From positions 5,580,001-5,644,000 of the forward strand of contig JBHGNT010000003.1 of assembly GCA_043228905.1 (NCBI GenBank): a stretch of DNA of 64,000 nt, in the 5' to 3' direction. Under the pieces are notes generated by a model, which worked only from the letters and a program-made list of their open reading frames with translations, made no database searches and was not told where the DNA came from. Below, piece after piece: positions 46,181 through 57,734 of this stretch. The translations under genes and the position numbers were made by a program. The DNA comes from Azolla caroliniana. Its lineage: Eukaryota; Polypodiophyta. The first letter of the stretch is position 1, and each line of letters starts with the position of its first letter.

Positions 46181-48215
46181 ACTCAAAGAGGGTGACTTAT
46201 TTTTGGTTGATATCCTCGTGTCATCGTTATGGCACGGACGACTTGGACACCTCAGCAAGGCCGACATAACGCACCTATCCAGAGCTGGTTACATCCCCAA
46301 GCTCTCCTTCTCGGATCACCAATTCTGCGAGCATTGCTAGTGCGGCAAACAGGTTGCCGCATCACACCTGACATCAGCACCAAGATAATCGAGCCCACTC
46401 GATTTGGTCCACTCGGAAATCTATGGCCCGATGCCACATCAGTGTCTCGACGGTGCTTCGTACTTCGTTAGTTTTATTGATGACTCGACTCGGAAGGTGT
46501 GGGCTTACCGTATCAGAACCAAAGATCGGGTGTTCCTGATCTTCTCTGAATGGCTTGCAATGGTCGAAAATCAGACTAGTCGGAAACTGAAACGTCTCCG
46601 AACCGACAATGGAGGAGAATTCAAGTTTGAAGAATTCGTCAATTTCTGTCGGGAACGCGGCATTCGACGTGAATATACGGTACCCTATAGTCCAGAGCAG
46701 AACGGAATCGCTGAACACATGAATCAGACGATTCAAGAACGCGTAGTATCCATGCTCCAACACTCCGGACTGTCGGATGGCTTCAAGGCGAAGGCTCTAC
46801 TTACAGCAATACAGATAATAAATATGTCACCAAGTAGACCTCTAGGACTTCAAATACCTCAGGAAATATGGACCGGCAGTAAGCTCTGGGATCTTCGGTT
46901 GCGAGGCGTATGCTCTCATACCGAAAGACGATCGTCGAAAACTTGAACCAAGGTCACGGAAATGTGTTTTTCTTGGATATGGACCCGACAGCGAGATCGG
47001 ATACCGACTCTGGGACCCCGAGCACAGACAAATCGTCTGAAGTTCGGACGTTGTGTTCAACGAGTTGACTATGCATAAAACGGCCGAAAGGCCTATTGAA
47101 GTCCGAAGGGTAATATTTTCCGAAGTGCCAGCCCTTCACCGCCCACAACACGAGATCGGTTTCACGGGTAACTGACAACTCTTGTACCGAATGGCTCGGC
47201 TCCTGACCATCCGACATTGATACCCAGTGCTACTAGTCTAGTCATATCTCGCAGATCCGAGAGACTGTCGCAACCTCCGGAGAGGTACTCTCCCAGAATT
47301 TCCTTTCCCGACGTCGGCGAACCGACGTCTTACGAAGAAGCATCGGCATCTGCCGATTTAGCCACATGGCATTTGGTGATGGAGTCGGAAATGCACTCCA
47401 TTCGGGCAAACAAGACCTGGGACTTGGTCAAATTATCGAAGAATCGACGTGCTCCTCCGTGTAAGTGGGTCTATCGACTAAAAGAGACGTCCGACTCAAC
47501 CACCCCAAAGTACAAGGCTAGATTAGTTGTGAAGGGATTTTGACAGGAATTTTGCATCGACGTCGATGAAATCTTTTACCTATTGGTTAAAATGAAGACC
47601 CTTCGTTTCATGCTCGGCGTCGTGGCCGCCGACAACTTGGAGCTGATTCAGCTAGATGTAAAAACGGCATTCCTCCATGTTGACCTACAGGAGGAAATCT
47701 ATATGGAGCAGCCGAAAGTTTTTGTGGCATCCGACCATGAACATCTAGTCTGCCGACTCAGGAAGAGTTTATACGGCCTGAAACAAGCACCCCGACAGTG
47801 GTACAAGAAGTTCGACGACTTTATCCAGTTTGTCGGCTTCTCCAAGAGCAATGAGGACCACTATCTCTTCACCAAAACAACTCAAGACGAGTCTCCCATC
47901 TTCCTCATCATCTACGTGGACGACATGCTACTCTCCGATTGGCATGCCGGAGAGCTCACTGAACTCTTTTGGCAACTGCGGTTGAAGTTTGCCATGAAGG
48001 ACCTGGGTCCGGCAAGACACATACTTGGTATGAAGATTAGTCGGTATCACGATACACGACAACTTTTCTTGTCTCAAACCGACTACATCGGATGTGCCAA
48101 GTCTGCTTCGACCCCGTTCCCCATTAACCTTTGGCTATCTCAGCGAGACTACCCGACATCCAGTCCGGAGGGGGAAGATATGAAGTCGGTACCGTATGCA
48201 CCGGCAGTCGACTTC
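46181..48215 (+). pseudogene. Copia family A pol, first part
   Basis: It resumes with the integrase zinc region (WHGRLGHLSKADI..FCEHC), then the integrase core (FVSFIDDSTRKVW, TDNGGEFKF, PYSPEQNGIAEHMNQ) and reverse transcriptase (CKWVYRLKE, DVKTAFLHVDLQEE, YVDDMLLS), with several stops and frameshifts. It is interrupted at 48216 by element C and continues at 53524. Confidence 0.85.
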
Positions 48216-48811
48216 TGTTGAGAATCAACGCTCCGATTCGGCTTCACCACTCGGCCACAACCGAGAAATCACGAATCAATACAGCAGAAAATAGGAAACA
48301 CAGAGAAAGACACGATAACACAGGTATTAACGTGGAAAACCCTATACGGGAAAAACCACGGGAGTGCAAGACTCCAAACCAAAACTATGCACAGAGAAAT
48401 ATACAATGGCGAGCTGCAAGGCGACGACCTTGAGCTTGCTGTCCTCGCCACAGGCGGCGGTATTACACAGAGGCGTCGACCTCTTCCTCTCTCACGCTCT
48501 ACCTCTCTCACAGCTGCTCTCTCTTCACTCCTCTTGAGTGGAAAAACAGAAAAATGAGTAGCAACAGTTTTAGACTGCTTGCCCTAAGTCATATTTATAC
48601 ACATATGACTTTCGGGCTATTTACATATATAGCCACAAGGGCCCTTGGCAAACATATTCACAAATATGTCCCCGAATCCGGATCTCTCTCCGGGTATCTT
48701 CATCATCCGGTTCCGTAACCGGGGTCTTCATCATCCGGTTCCGTAACCGGGGCTTCATTCCCGATTCCCGGACATCTGTCTATCCCATCCGGAGGGACCG
48801 TAATCCCAACA
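48216..48811 (-). repeat. Element C 3' LTR (left)
   Basis: 596 bp, TG..CA on either strand. It holds two copies of a roughly 29-bp unit containing cttcatcatccggttccgta, whereas the other LTR has three. Confidence 0.9.
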
Positions 48812-48821
48812 AACTCCCCCT
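48812..48821 (-). other. Element C polypurine tract
   Basis: AGGGGGAGTT on the minus strand directly upstream of the 3' LTR and next to the gag-pol stop codon. Confidence 0.85.
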
Positions 48822-51800
48822 TCACTTCGGCATGGGATGTCTTTCCAGTCCGACCCTCTTCCGGCACGCTTCCAGCTTGTCGGGTGTGAGCACTTTGGTC
48901 AGCATATCTGACCCGTTCTCGTCCGTGTGGATCTTCGTAAGCACGAACTCCAGGTCTTCTATCCTTTCCCGGATCCAGTGATATCTTCGCTGGATGTGCT
49001 TCGTCCGGGAGTGGTAGGCCGCGTTCTTCGCAAGGTGGATGGCACTCTGACTGTCGCAGTAGAGTCGGTACTCTTCCTGCCGGATACCGAGCTCTCTAAT
49101 GAAGTCCTTCATCCATATTATTTCCTTGCCGGCTTCGACAGCCGCCATGTACTCCGCCTCCGTGGTTGACAACGCAACCGTCTTCTGCAGCCTCGACTGC
49201 CACGAAACAGCTCCCTCTGCATACGTCATCACATACCCTGATGTGGACCGGCTGGTATCCGCATCAGCCGACATGTCCGAATCGGTAAATCCATCGAGTT
49301 CGGGCTTACCGGAGCCGAATCGGAGGCACATGTTCGAAGTGCCCTTTAGGTATCGGAGTATCCATTTGACCGCGTTCCAGTGCTCTTTGCCGGGATTGCT
49401 CATGTACCGGCTCACCACTCCGACGGCATATCCTATGTCCAGTCTTGTACACACCATTGCGTACATCAAGCTTCCGACGGCAGAGGCATATGGCACTTTC
49501 ATCATGTCCTCCTTCTCAGCCTTTGTCTTGGGGCTTTGCTTGCTGGACAACTTGCAGTTTGCTGGGAGGGTTGACCCGACCGGTCTTGCTTCCGACATGT
49601 TGAACCGATGAAGCACCTTTGTCACGTACTTCTCCTGTGACAGCCACAACTGCTTCTTCTTCCGGTCCCGGATGATGTGCATCCCTAGTATTTGCCTCGC
49701 CGGACCCAGGTCTTTCATTGAGAAGGTTCCGTGAAGAGCCTTCTTCAGCATCCGTATCTTGACCTGGTCTCGTCCGACGATCAACATGTCGTCCACGTAC
49801 AGGAGGAGTATTAGAAAGTCTCCTCCTTCGAACTTCTTCACAAACACGCAGTGATCGGACTGCGTTTTGTGGTACCCTTCGTCTGTCATGAAGGAGTCGA
49901 ACTTCCGGTACCATTGCCGGGGAGCCTGCTTCAAACCGTAAAGGCTCTTCTTCAACCGGCATACCAGGTGCTCCTTCCCTTTCTTCTCGAATCCTTCCGG
50001 TTGCTGCATGTAGATCTCTTCTTCGAGGTCACCGTGAAGGAATGCCGTCTTCACGTCCATCTGTTCTACCTCGAGGTCCATGCTTGCCGCTATGCTCAGC
50101 ACCATCCGGATGGAGGTCATCTTCACTACCGGGGCAAATATCTCGTCGAAGTCGACGCCCTTCTTCTGCTGAAACCCCTTCACCACGATCCTGGCTTTGA
50201 ATCTCAGGGGGTTTTCGGCATCTCCCGGTTTCAGCTTGAACACCCACTTGTTACGGAGTGCCCGTTTTCCTTTCGGCAACTCCACAAGTTCATATGTGTG
50301 ATTCTCGTGCAGGGAATCCATCTCCTCCTGCATGGCACTTAACCACCTGCGGCTACGGGTGTCATGCTTCGCTTCTTCAAAGCTCTCCGGTTCCCCCTCG
50401 TCGGTTAGCAGCACGTGCTCTGGTTCCGGAAATCTCCGGGGAGCCCTTCTCTTTCTTAGAGGATATCTCCGTTCCGGAGCTTCGGTAACCGGTTCTTCCG
50501 ATTCTTCTTCATCCGAATCCATTTCGGGATCGGGGCCGGTTCCGGTATCATTTTCATCTTCTTCGGCCGGATCTTCGAGTGTTAACCGGTCCCTTGCCGG
50601 TCGGGACTGCTCCTCGTAGAGTTTATCCTCACCGGTCGACTTGGAGCTCTTCATCTTCTTCTCCGACTCCCAGTCGGCGAGTGTCTTGTCCTCCATGAAG
50701 ATGATATCTCGACTCCTGAATATCTTCTTGTCGACCGGGTCCCATACTCGGTAGCCGAACTCGTCGTCGCCGTAGCCGAGGAATATGCATGGCTGGGTCT
50801 TTGGATCTAACTTTCCTCTCCGGTCCTTTGCCACATGCACGTATGCGAGACACCCGAACACCTTCAGATGCCGGTAGGACACTTCCTTACCGGTCCACAC
50901 TCTCTGTGGCGTGTCTCCATCCAGGGGTACTGAGGGTGATCTATTTATCACATATGTCGCCGTCGACATTGCCTCAACCCAAAATCCCTTGGGTAATTTC
51001 GCATGTGCTAGCATACTCCGGACCCTCTCCATTATGGTCCGGTTCATCCTCTCGGCCAGCCCGTTCAGTTCCGGCGTCTTCGGCACAGTAAACTCGAGCC
51101 GGATTCCCATCGAACGGCAATACTCCTCAAATTGCCCTCGGTATTCTCCTCCGTTATCCGCTCGTATCGCTTTCAGCTTCTTGCCGGATTCTCTTTCCAC
51201 TCTCGCGTGAAGTTCTTTGAAGACGGACAATACTTGGTCCTTTGTCTTCAACGGTGCCGTCCACAGCTTCCGGCTGTGGTCATCAATGAATGTCACGAAG
51301 TACTGGGCTCCGCCATGTGACTTCGTTTCTACTTGACACACGTCAGTGTGCACCAACTCCAATGGTGCACAACGTCTCGTCGGTGGCCTTGAGTGGAAGG
51401 AGGTCCGGTTTTGCTTACCGGCCAGACAGTCGGTGCACTTCTCCAGATGCACATGCTTCACTGGGATAAGGTTGTCTTCTGCAAGCCTCTTCATCCCCTT
51501 CTCACTCATGTGGCACAGTCTCTTGTGCCACAGCTCACCGGCAGTGTCAGCTGCCACGTTCACCTCCTCCGGACATAGCCGGGAATTCATCAGGTACAGA
51601 GTGTTGACTTTCCGGGCCCGAGCCACTATCAGGCTCCCTTTGCTGAACTTCATGACACCGTTCCGGATGCTACCCGTGTAGCCTTCATCGTCTAGCCTCC
51701 CGGCCGAAATCAGGTTCAATCGAACCTCCGGAACGTGTCGAACATCCTTCAGCAGCATCTTGCATCCGGTTGATGTCATCAGCCACACGTCTCCTATGCC

Positions 51801-52868
51801 GGCAATCCGGCATGTACCTTCATTTCCCATCCGGACACAGCCGTGCTCACCGGCTGTGTAGGATGAGAAGTATTTCTTCTCCGGGGTCAGGTGGAACGAC
51901 GCTCCGGAATCGACCACCCAGGTCATCTCTTCACCGGCAAGGTTCAGCTCCCTCTCTTCGGTAATGGGCATTATCTCTTCTTCACTTGCCGCGAGTGCCG
52001 TCGTTCCTTTCCGGTCCTGCCCTCGCCGATCCGGACCTCTCCGGTCCGTGGATCCCCGGTATGCACCGTTTCTCTCCGGTGACTTCTTCGAATCGGTGTC
52101 GTCGGCTCCGTTGTCCTTTCGGTAATGCCGACAATTCTTCCGGAAGTGCCCCGGCTTCCCACAGTGGAAGCATGTGGGTCTTCCTCTTGACTGCGACCGG
52201 GTCCCCGACTTCTCCCGTCTTTGCGGACTCCGGTTCCATTGTCTTCCCCGTTCCGATTCGGTAAGCAGCGCCTTCGAGTCGGAGGCCGGTTCTTTATCTC
52301 TCCGACGCGCTTCTTCGTTCAAAATACTTGTCTTTACCGTTTGTAGGGACAAGTTATCTTCCGTGCAGGAGGTGCTGAGAGGCACCACCAAGTTCTCCCA
52401 GCTTTCCGGCAATGTACACATCAGAATGATGGCTTGCATTGCATCCTCTAGCGGGAACTTGATCGCCGCAAGCTGGTTCACGAGTCCCATGAACGTGCTT
52501 ACGTGTTCCACCATACTCTCGCCGTCCCGGTACTTGAGGTTCACTATCTTCCTCATCAGGGAGGTCCGGTTCAACGCATTCTTCCTCTCGTAGAGGCCCG
52601 ACAGCTTCCGCCACATCTCATATGCGTTGGTGTCGTTCGCCACATGTTGTAGAACGCTCACGTCGACGTATTGCCAAATGGTTGCAACGGCTTTCTGGTT
52701 CAGAAGCCTCCATTCCGTCTCAAGTACCCCCTTCGGTATTTCCGACCTGTCAATCGGTTCATACAGGTCCCGAACAATCAGAAGATCCTCCATCTTGATC
52801 TTCCAGTCGGCGTAATTCTGCGCATTCAGCACCATCATCCCCGGCTGCCCGCTGCCGCCGCCTTCCAT
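48822..52868 (-). CDS. Copia gag-pol polyprotein of element C
   Basis: One uninterrupted frame of 1348 aa from the first ATG at 52868; the frame is open a few codons further up but without ATG. Domains in order: gag with a CX2CX4HX4C zinc knuckle (233-246), protease (DSGA at 320-323), integrase zinc site (His448, His453, Cys478, Cys481) and core D-D-E (Asp509, Asp571, Glu606), an acidic linker (about 760-800), reverse transcriptase (YVDD at 1024-1027) and RNase H (about 1180-1320). All key residues I checked are present, so it may still be competent to move. It encodes the whole replication set of a plant LTR retrotransposon. Confidence 0.95.
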   Translation of the reverse strand: MEGGGSGQPGMMVLNAQNYADWKIKMEDLLIVRDLYEPIDRSEIPKGVLETEWRLLNQKAVATIWQYVDVSVLQHVANDTNAYEMWRKLSGLYERKNALNRTSLMRKIVNLKYRDGESMVEHVSTFMGLVNQLAAIKFPLEDAMQAIILMCTLPESWENLVVPLSTSCTEDNLSLQTVKTSILNEEARRRDKEPASDSKALLTESERGRQWNRSPQRREKSGTRSQSRGRPTCFHCGKPGHFRKNCRHYRKDNGADDTDSKKSPERNGAYRGSTDRRGPDRRGQDRKGTTALAASEEEIMPITEERELNLAGEEMTWVVDSGASFHLTPEKKYFSSYTAGEHGCVRMGNEGTCRIAGIGDVWLMTSTGCKMLLKDVRHVPEVRLNLISAGRLDDEGYTGSIRNGVMKFSKGSLIVARARKVNTLYLMNSRLCPEEVNVAADTAGELWHKRLCHMSEKGMKRLAEDNLIPVKHVHLEKCTDCLAGKQNRTSFHSRPPTRRCAPLELVHTDVCQVETKSHGGAQYFVTFIDDHSRKLWTAPLKTKDQVLSVFKELHARVERESGKKLKAIRADNGGEYRGQFEEYCRSMGIRLEFTVPKTPELNGLAERMNRTIMERVRSMLAHAKLPKGFWVEAMSTATYVINRSPSVPLDGDTPQRVWTGKEVSYRHLKVFGCLAYVHVAKDRRGKLDPKTQPCIFLGYGDDEFGYRVWDPVDKKIFRSRDIIFMEDKTLADWESEKKMKSSKSTGEDKLYEEQSRPARDRLTLEDPAEEDENDTGTGPDPEMDSDEEESEEPVTEAPERRYPLRKRRAPRRFPEPEHVLLTDEGEPESFEEAKHDTRSRRWLSAMQEEMDSLHENHTYELVELPKGKRALRNKWVFKLKPGDAENPLRFKARIVVKGFQQKKGVDFDEIFAPVVKMTSIRMVLSIAASMDLEVEQMDVKTAFLHGDLEEEIYMQQPEGFEKKGKEHLVCRLKKSLYGLKQAPRQWYRKFDSFMTDEGYHKTQSDHCVFVKKFEGGDFLILLLYVDDMLIVGRDQVKIRMLKKALHGTFSMKDLGPARQILGMHIIRDRKKKQLWLSQEKYVTKVLHRFNMSEARPVGSTLPANCKLSSKQSPKTKAEKEDMMKVPYASAVGSLMYAMVCTRLDIGYAVGVVSRYMSNPGKEHWNAVKWILRYLKGTSNMCLRFGSGKPELDGFTDSDMSADADTSRSTSGYVMTYAEGAVSWQSRLQKTVALSTTEAEYMAAVEAGKEIIWMKDFIRELGIRQEEYRLYCDSQSAIHLAKNAAYHSRTKHIQRRYHWIRERIEDLEFVLTKIHTDENGSDMLTKVLTPDKLEACRKRVGLERHPMPK

Positions 52869-52883
52869 TTTCTGCAGCACCTC

Positions 52884-52895
52884 GCTCTGATACCA
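52884..52895 (-). other. Element C primer-binding site
   Basis: TGGTATCAGAGC on the minus strand, complementary to the tRNA-iMet 3' end, three bases inside the 5' LTR. Confidence 0.9.
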
Positions 52896-52898
52896 CTT

Positions 52899-53523
52899 TG
52901 TTGAGAATCAACGCTCCGATTCGGCTTCACCACTCGGCCACAACCGAGAAATCACGAATCAATACAACAGAAAATAGGAAACACAGAGAAAGACACGATA
53001 ACACAGGTATTAACGTGGAAAACCCTATACGGGAAAAACCACGGGAGTGCAAGACTCCAAACCAAAACTATGCACAGAGAAATATACAATGGCGAGCTGC
53101 AAGGCGACGACCTTGAGCTCGCTGTCCTCGCCACAGGCGGCGGTATTACACAGAGGCGTCGACCTCTTCCTCTCTCACGCTCTATCTCTCTCACAGCTGC
53201 TCTCTCTTCACTCCTCTTGAGTGGAAAAACAGAAAAATGAGTAGCAACAGTTTTAGACTGCTTGCCCTAAGTCATATTTATACACATATGACTTTCGGGC
53301 TATTTACATATATAGCCACAAGGGCCCTTGGCAAACATATTCACAAATATGTCCCCGAATCCGGATCTCTCTCCGGGTATCTTCATCATCCGGTTCCGTA
53401 ACCGGGGTCTTCATCATCCGGTTCCGTAACCGGGGTCTTCATCATCCGGTTCCGTAACCGGGTCTTCATTCCCGATTCCCGGACATCTGTCTATCCCATC
53501 CGGAGGGACCGTAATCCCAACAA
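52899..53523 (-). repeat. Element C 5' LTR (right)
   Basis: 625 bp. It is the same as the left LTR except for three substitutions and one extra copy of the roughly 29-bp unit. Confidence 0.9.
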
Positions 53524-54378
53524 CTTCCTCATGTACGCGATGGTCGCGACACGGCATGATATTTCTCACGCCGTAGGAGTCGTCAGCAAATTCATGCACA
53601 ACCCTGGCCGATCACACTGGAACGTAGTCAAGCATGTGTTCAGATATCTAGCTGTCACAAAAGACCACGACATTCTTTTCGGCCCGAACTCAACCTCAGG
53701 CATAGTCGGTTACACCGACTCGAACTTTGCCGACTGTGTGGACAGTCAGAAATCAACAACCGGATACTATTTCAAATTCGGCAATGGAGCAATCTCGTGG
53801 AAGTCAAAAATTGAAGAGTGCACAACAACCTCAACGACCAAAGCGGAATATGTAGCTGCGTTGGATGCGGCAAAAGAAGCTTTATGGCTCGATCGGCTGG
53901 CGCACACGTTTTGACAGGTCGACTCCGACTCGGCTCCAGTTGTCTACAACGATAGTCAGGGTGTGGTTGCCTTGTCAAAAAATCCGGTTCACCACAACGC
54001 CTCTAAGCATATCGACGTTCGATATCACTTCGTTTGGGACTGCGTCATCTCAGGGAAAATCGGTCTCGAGAAGATATCCACAATCGATAATGTCACAAAT
54101 GGAATGACCAAGTGTCTTTCGGCGAATCGTTTCCGGTCCCTTCGGCACCAGATGGGCGTAATGAAAAATCAGTCTGATTAAAGTCGGACACAACACAAGA
54201 TGGTTTCGGACCACCGACATCGGTTCTCTGAGGATCGCCTTCAACTCTTCCGACTCGACCGGTTCGGTCCTCTATCTTTGAATCTTGCCGACTCTGACAA
54301 AACCGATCTGTCTGATAAACCATGTACATATACCTGTAATTCTTTAGATAACCCATGTATACGCCCATTACGGGGGAG
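53524..54378 (+). pseudogene. Copia family A pol, last part, with polypurine tract
   Basis: It continues the RT-RNase H region directly after the ACTTC duplication: LMYAMVATRHDISHAVGVVS, YTDSNFADC, TTGYYFKFG and KHIDVRYHFVWD, with a stop near 53914 and frame changes. The tract cgggggag at 54371-54378 directly precedes the 3' LTR. Confidence 0.85.
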
Positions 54379-54565
54379 TGTCGAATACGAGTGTATAATG
54401 GCCGTATTCACACTGTCCCTTTGGACAGCCCAAGTTCGGGCTATTTCTGTAAATAGCATAAAGGGTAGTTGCCCTAGGATAGTCACTATATAAAGTGACT
54501 TTATAACCTTTAGTAAAGGTTGGTTGTCATTTGTAACTGTTGCTATCGGAATATATAGTTTACAT
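54379..54565 (+). mobile_element. Copia family A, 3' LTR (truncated)
   Basis: It starts TGTCGAATACGAGTGTATAA as at 40582. Similarity ends near 54565, so the LTR is truncated or interrupted. No target-site duplication with the left end could be confirmed. Confidence 0.75.
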
Positions 54566-55429
54566 TGCTTTCTCCAAAGCCAAAGGGGAAGTTGTTGTCT
54601 TTGGTGACATGACTACTCGTAAATAAATTTTGCAACTTGATGCACAACAACCTTTCACGCCACAAATCTCAAGGATTTAAAAGGATTCAAGAGGATATAC
54701 AAATGTGTAGTCACTCTACTACGGATGAAAAGTTCATATCAATTTGAGAAGTTACTTCTATAAATGTGCAACAATATCAAAATGCTTATTGTAAATAGTA
54801 TATCCTTATGGCCTAAAATTAATAGTTGTTTGGCACACATATCATGTTCCTCACATAATTATCACCAAGTTTTGGCAGAAAATATGGAAACAACATCACA
54901 TGAGGTGAATTACCATGTTATTGCGGAAATCTGTGTGTGTGCGTCGAAACGGAGTAGGACCACCAGGGTCACAAACCAAGGAGCCAGCCGAAGTAGGATG
55001 CTCGTTAGGAGGTCTTCGATAGATTGGTTGCCTGCTACGTATCCGATCCGGATCGTTCCCGGGTGCCGGACAACGAATGCAAGGGAATGGGAATGTGTAA
55101 TGTTTCGGTCATGTCGTAGACAATAAACAATGAGAACGCATGCTCGTGACTCGGGGAAACACGAGCAACAAGTAGGAATAAGCAGAAGCAGTCTTGACAC
55201 GAAGAATGCAAAGGCACAACAAAGGGGAAATGGATTATATGAGAAGTAAGTACAACTGGACTCATCCGGTGACAGAGTTGCACGCTCCGAGGACACACAC
55301 ACACACACATAGAGAAGGTGACCCTCAGATCGGGAGCGCACGGGCTTCCAGAGCGAGCAGAGGCGTCACCAAATCAACACACAACAGCAAGAGAGAGAGA
55401 GAGAGAGAGTCGTTGTTACAAGTGACTAC
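54566..55429. other. Repeat-derived stretch, part related to direct repeat R
   Basis: About 54920-55090 resembles the start of the R repeats (gcggaaatctg, ggaccaccagggtcac, ccggatcgttcc) but is diverged. A (GA)n tract lies near 55391-55410. No intact gene. Confidence 0.45.
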
Positions 55430-56054
55430 TAATCTTTTGTATCGTTGCTCTATTGTGTCTATTGGATGGTTATCATCTTTAAAGGCTAAAGAAGAATGGA
55501 GATTACACAAATCCGATCATGGGTGGTGGCAAATCTTACAACGTAGTTGGCATTCTAAATTGCCACTTATGGCAAAGGTCTTCCTTTGGAGAGTTTTGAT
55601 TAGAGGATTGCCTTTCGGATTAGCTCTAAAGCGTCGTGGACTAGCAATCAGTAATTGCTTTTTTTGCACTGTTCAAATGGAAGATAGTACTCATCGATTT
55701 ATACAATGCCCGATTGCTTCTCAGATTTGGAGTTACATTTCTCAAATTTGGCAAGTTTTATCACGGTGTTATTTGACACCTAGACAATGGGTGTTTGCAC
55801 AATTTACACAGGAGGACCCAAAGTCAGAGATGGAGATTGTTTTTCTATTTTTGAGATATTGGGGATTGCGTCATAATTGGAATATGTGCAACGCTTTTGT
55901 ATTCGATGGTAGACATGAAGTGAAAGCATATCTACGAAAGTTGAAGGGAGTACTAATGTGCCAATTTTCTTTATTGGAGCAAGTGGAAATCCTTTCCTCG
56001 GTGGAATGTTCATCTTGCCTATTGGCAATTCAACATCTTCCATTACCCATGTAG
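55430..56054 (+). pseudogene. Non-LTR retrotransposon remnant with zf-RVT domain
   Basis: The frame encodes a C-terminal LINE-type segment: WWQILQRSW, KLPLMAKVFLWRVLIRGLP, CFFC..HRFIQCPIASQIW, the zinc-binding pattern that follows reverse transcriptase in plant LINEs. About 200 codons are open to the stop at 56054. The reverse transcriptase and endonuclease are missing, so it is a 5'-truncated copy, as is common for LINEs. A (GA)n tract follows at 56150-56183. Confidence 0.75.
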
Positions 56055-56146
56055 TGTAGTGTAGTTAGTGGGTGACCATACTTCATGGTCACACCCATTG
56101 TAAGTAGTGTTTTTTACACACATTTATTAATATAATTGTGTGTTTT

Positions 56147-56183
<37 letters not shown>

Positions 56184-56185
<2 letters not shown>

Positions 56186-56560
56186 CTCTAACCGACAACG
56201 CCTTCTCCTCCCCAAAACAGTCCCCAAACCTCCCCTTTTATAGGACAAGGGGAGACCGTTACATCACAATTAAAGGTGGCCGCTGTTGTCAGGGATTTCC
56301 CCGGATTTCCTCATACTAAAATAATCTTTCTACATGTGGGGACATAGAGTACCCCTTTAATTAGCCTACTTAGTACATAAGTATTTAACATCTATTTACA
56401 ATTTAGCCCTTCGGCCCTTGTTTTTGTGCCTATTTGCACACCCCTGTTCCCATGCTTGGCCCGATCGGCCCTCCATCTTGTGTCGAAAACCTCATTCACA
56501 CGCTCTCGACCCCTTTTTCTCTGTCTTGTTGGGAATCTTCACAACAACGTTCCAATGACT
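56184..56560. other. LTR-like non-coding segment
   Basis: It contains cccttttataggacaagg, close to the same motif near 11300 in the GC-rich island, suggesting another piece of that repeat family. No gene. Confidence 0.4.
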
Positions 56561-56950
56561 ATTAATACATATGGCACGACCGGTTGGAGCATGGCCGTGT
56601 GGGATTCTTAGCTCTCCTAATTGTGTAGCTTGCCCACATGCAACAGAATCAATCTGACATGCTCTGTGGGAATGCCCAAATACCCATTGAATATGGGGGG
56701 GGGAGGGGGGGTTGGCCACCTATTGCAATTATGCCAAGTGCAAGGCACAATCAATGTATTAATACATATGGCACTACTGGTTGTAGCATGGCCGCGTGGG
56801 AATCTTAGCTCTCCTAATTGTGTAGCCTACCCACATGCAATAGAATCAATCTAACATGCTCTGTGGGAATGCCCAAATACCCATTGAATATGGGGGGGAG
56901 GGGGTTGGCCGCCTATTGCAATTATGCCAAGTGCAAGGCACAATCAAGTG
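56561..56950. repeat. 197-bp tandem duplication with poly-G tracts
   Basis: The unit starting attaatacatatggcac at 56561 recurs at 56758. Each unit carries a G-rich run (about 56693-56712 and 56892-56906) separated by single A bases. Confidence 0.85.
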
Positions 56951-57224
56951 GGGAAATGTATGTTGGTTATCATAGGAGGCCCTAGTTGATAGGTACAGGC
57001 ATCAAGAGGAGGGGATGACTTTAGTGATAAAAGCACAAGATGTTTTTTTTTCTACCATCGACAATATCCACTCAACTCCTATTACTACCAAATCTCAAGT
57101 TGTGTAGGAATTGGTCAAACCCAATAAGTCTTTAGACTCTATGGAAACAACGATGTAGACGGGTCTTCTCCAACCAATAGTGCATCCAATAATGTTAATG
57201 CAAGTGATATTGTCATGATATAGC

Positions 57225-57300
57225 ATGGTATGGCTTCAAAAGGATTTGAACCCATGACCTTGTGGCACATGGGTGAAAGCCTTACTATTAAGTTATTCCT
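57225..57300 (-). mobile_element. tRNA-derived SINE head
   Basis: On the minus strand TAACTTAATAGTAAGG (A-box-like) is followed about 45 bases later by GGGTTCAAATCC (B box). It resembles the SINE heads near 1.8 kb. Confidence 0.45.
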
Positions 57301-57734
57301 TGTAATACATAAAATATTATTTCTATTAATTCACTTAAGAAATCCATGTATATTCTAGATTTCTCTGGATAAGCCACTATAAAAAGAGGCACATGGCATT
57401 ATTGAGAACCAAATCGATTCAACGCCAATTTTAAGCCTCCTAGTTATCCTTGTATATTCTTTTCACATAATATATCTTTTGTTATTAGCATTCTCTCTCT
57501 CCCAAACTCTCCCTCTCTTTCTTTCTTTCTCTTTGAAAAGTCAGTATTCTGATAGACATTGATTACTCAAACTATGATGTTATTAGTTTTGTAAGTTGTT
57601 TTGCAGACCCCATTTATAATTACCTAGGCATCTCTATCCATGGAAGGTAAAACTAAAAATGAAAAGATTGTTTCGAAGTACATGGCAGATGCCAAATTAA
57701 AAGTCCCTCTTTGTACACATGTCCACTGATGTTT

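Larger units (their letters stand above)
48216..53523 (-). mobile_element. Full-length Ty1/copia element, family C, recently inserted
   Basis: 5308 bp between LTRs 48216-48811 and 52899-53523, flanked by a perfect target-site duplication ACTTC (48211-48215 and 53524-53528). It has a primer-binding site, polypurine tract and open gag-pol frame. The LTRs differ by three substitutions and one minisatellite unit. The insertion splits the reverse transcriptase of element A, whose reading frame rejoins exactly if C and one ACTTC are removed. Confidence 0.95.

Noticed and set aside
46181-54378. Several separate reverse transcriptase genes
   Set aside because: The pieces are one element A interrupted by element C; the ACTTC duplication and frame continuity show this.
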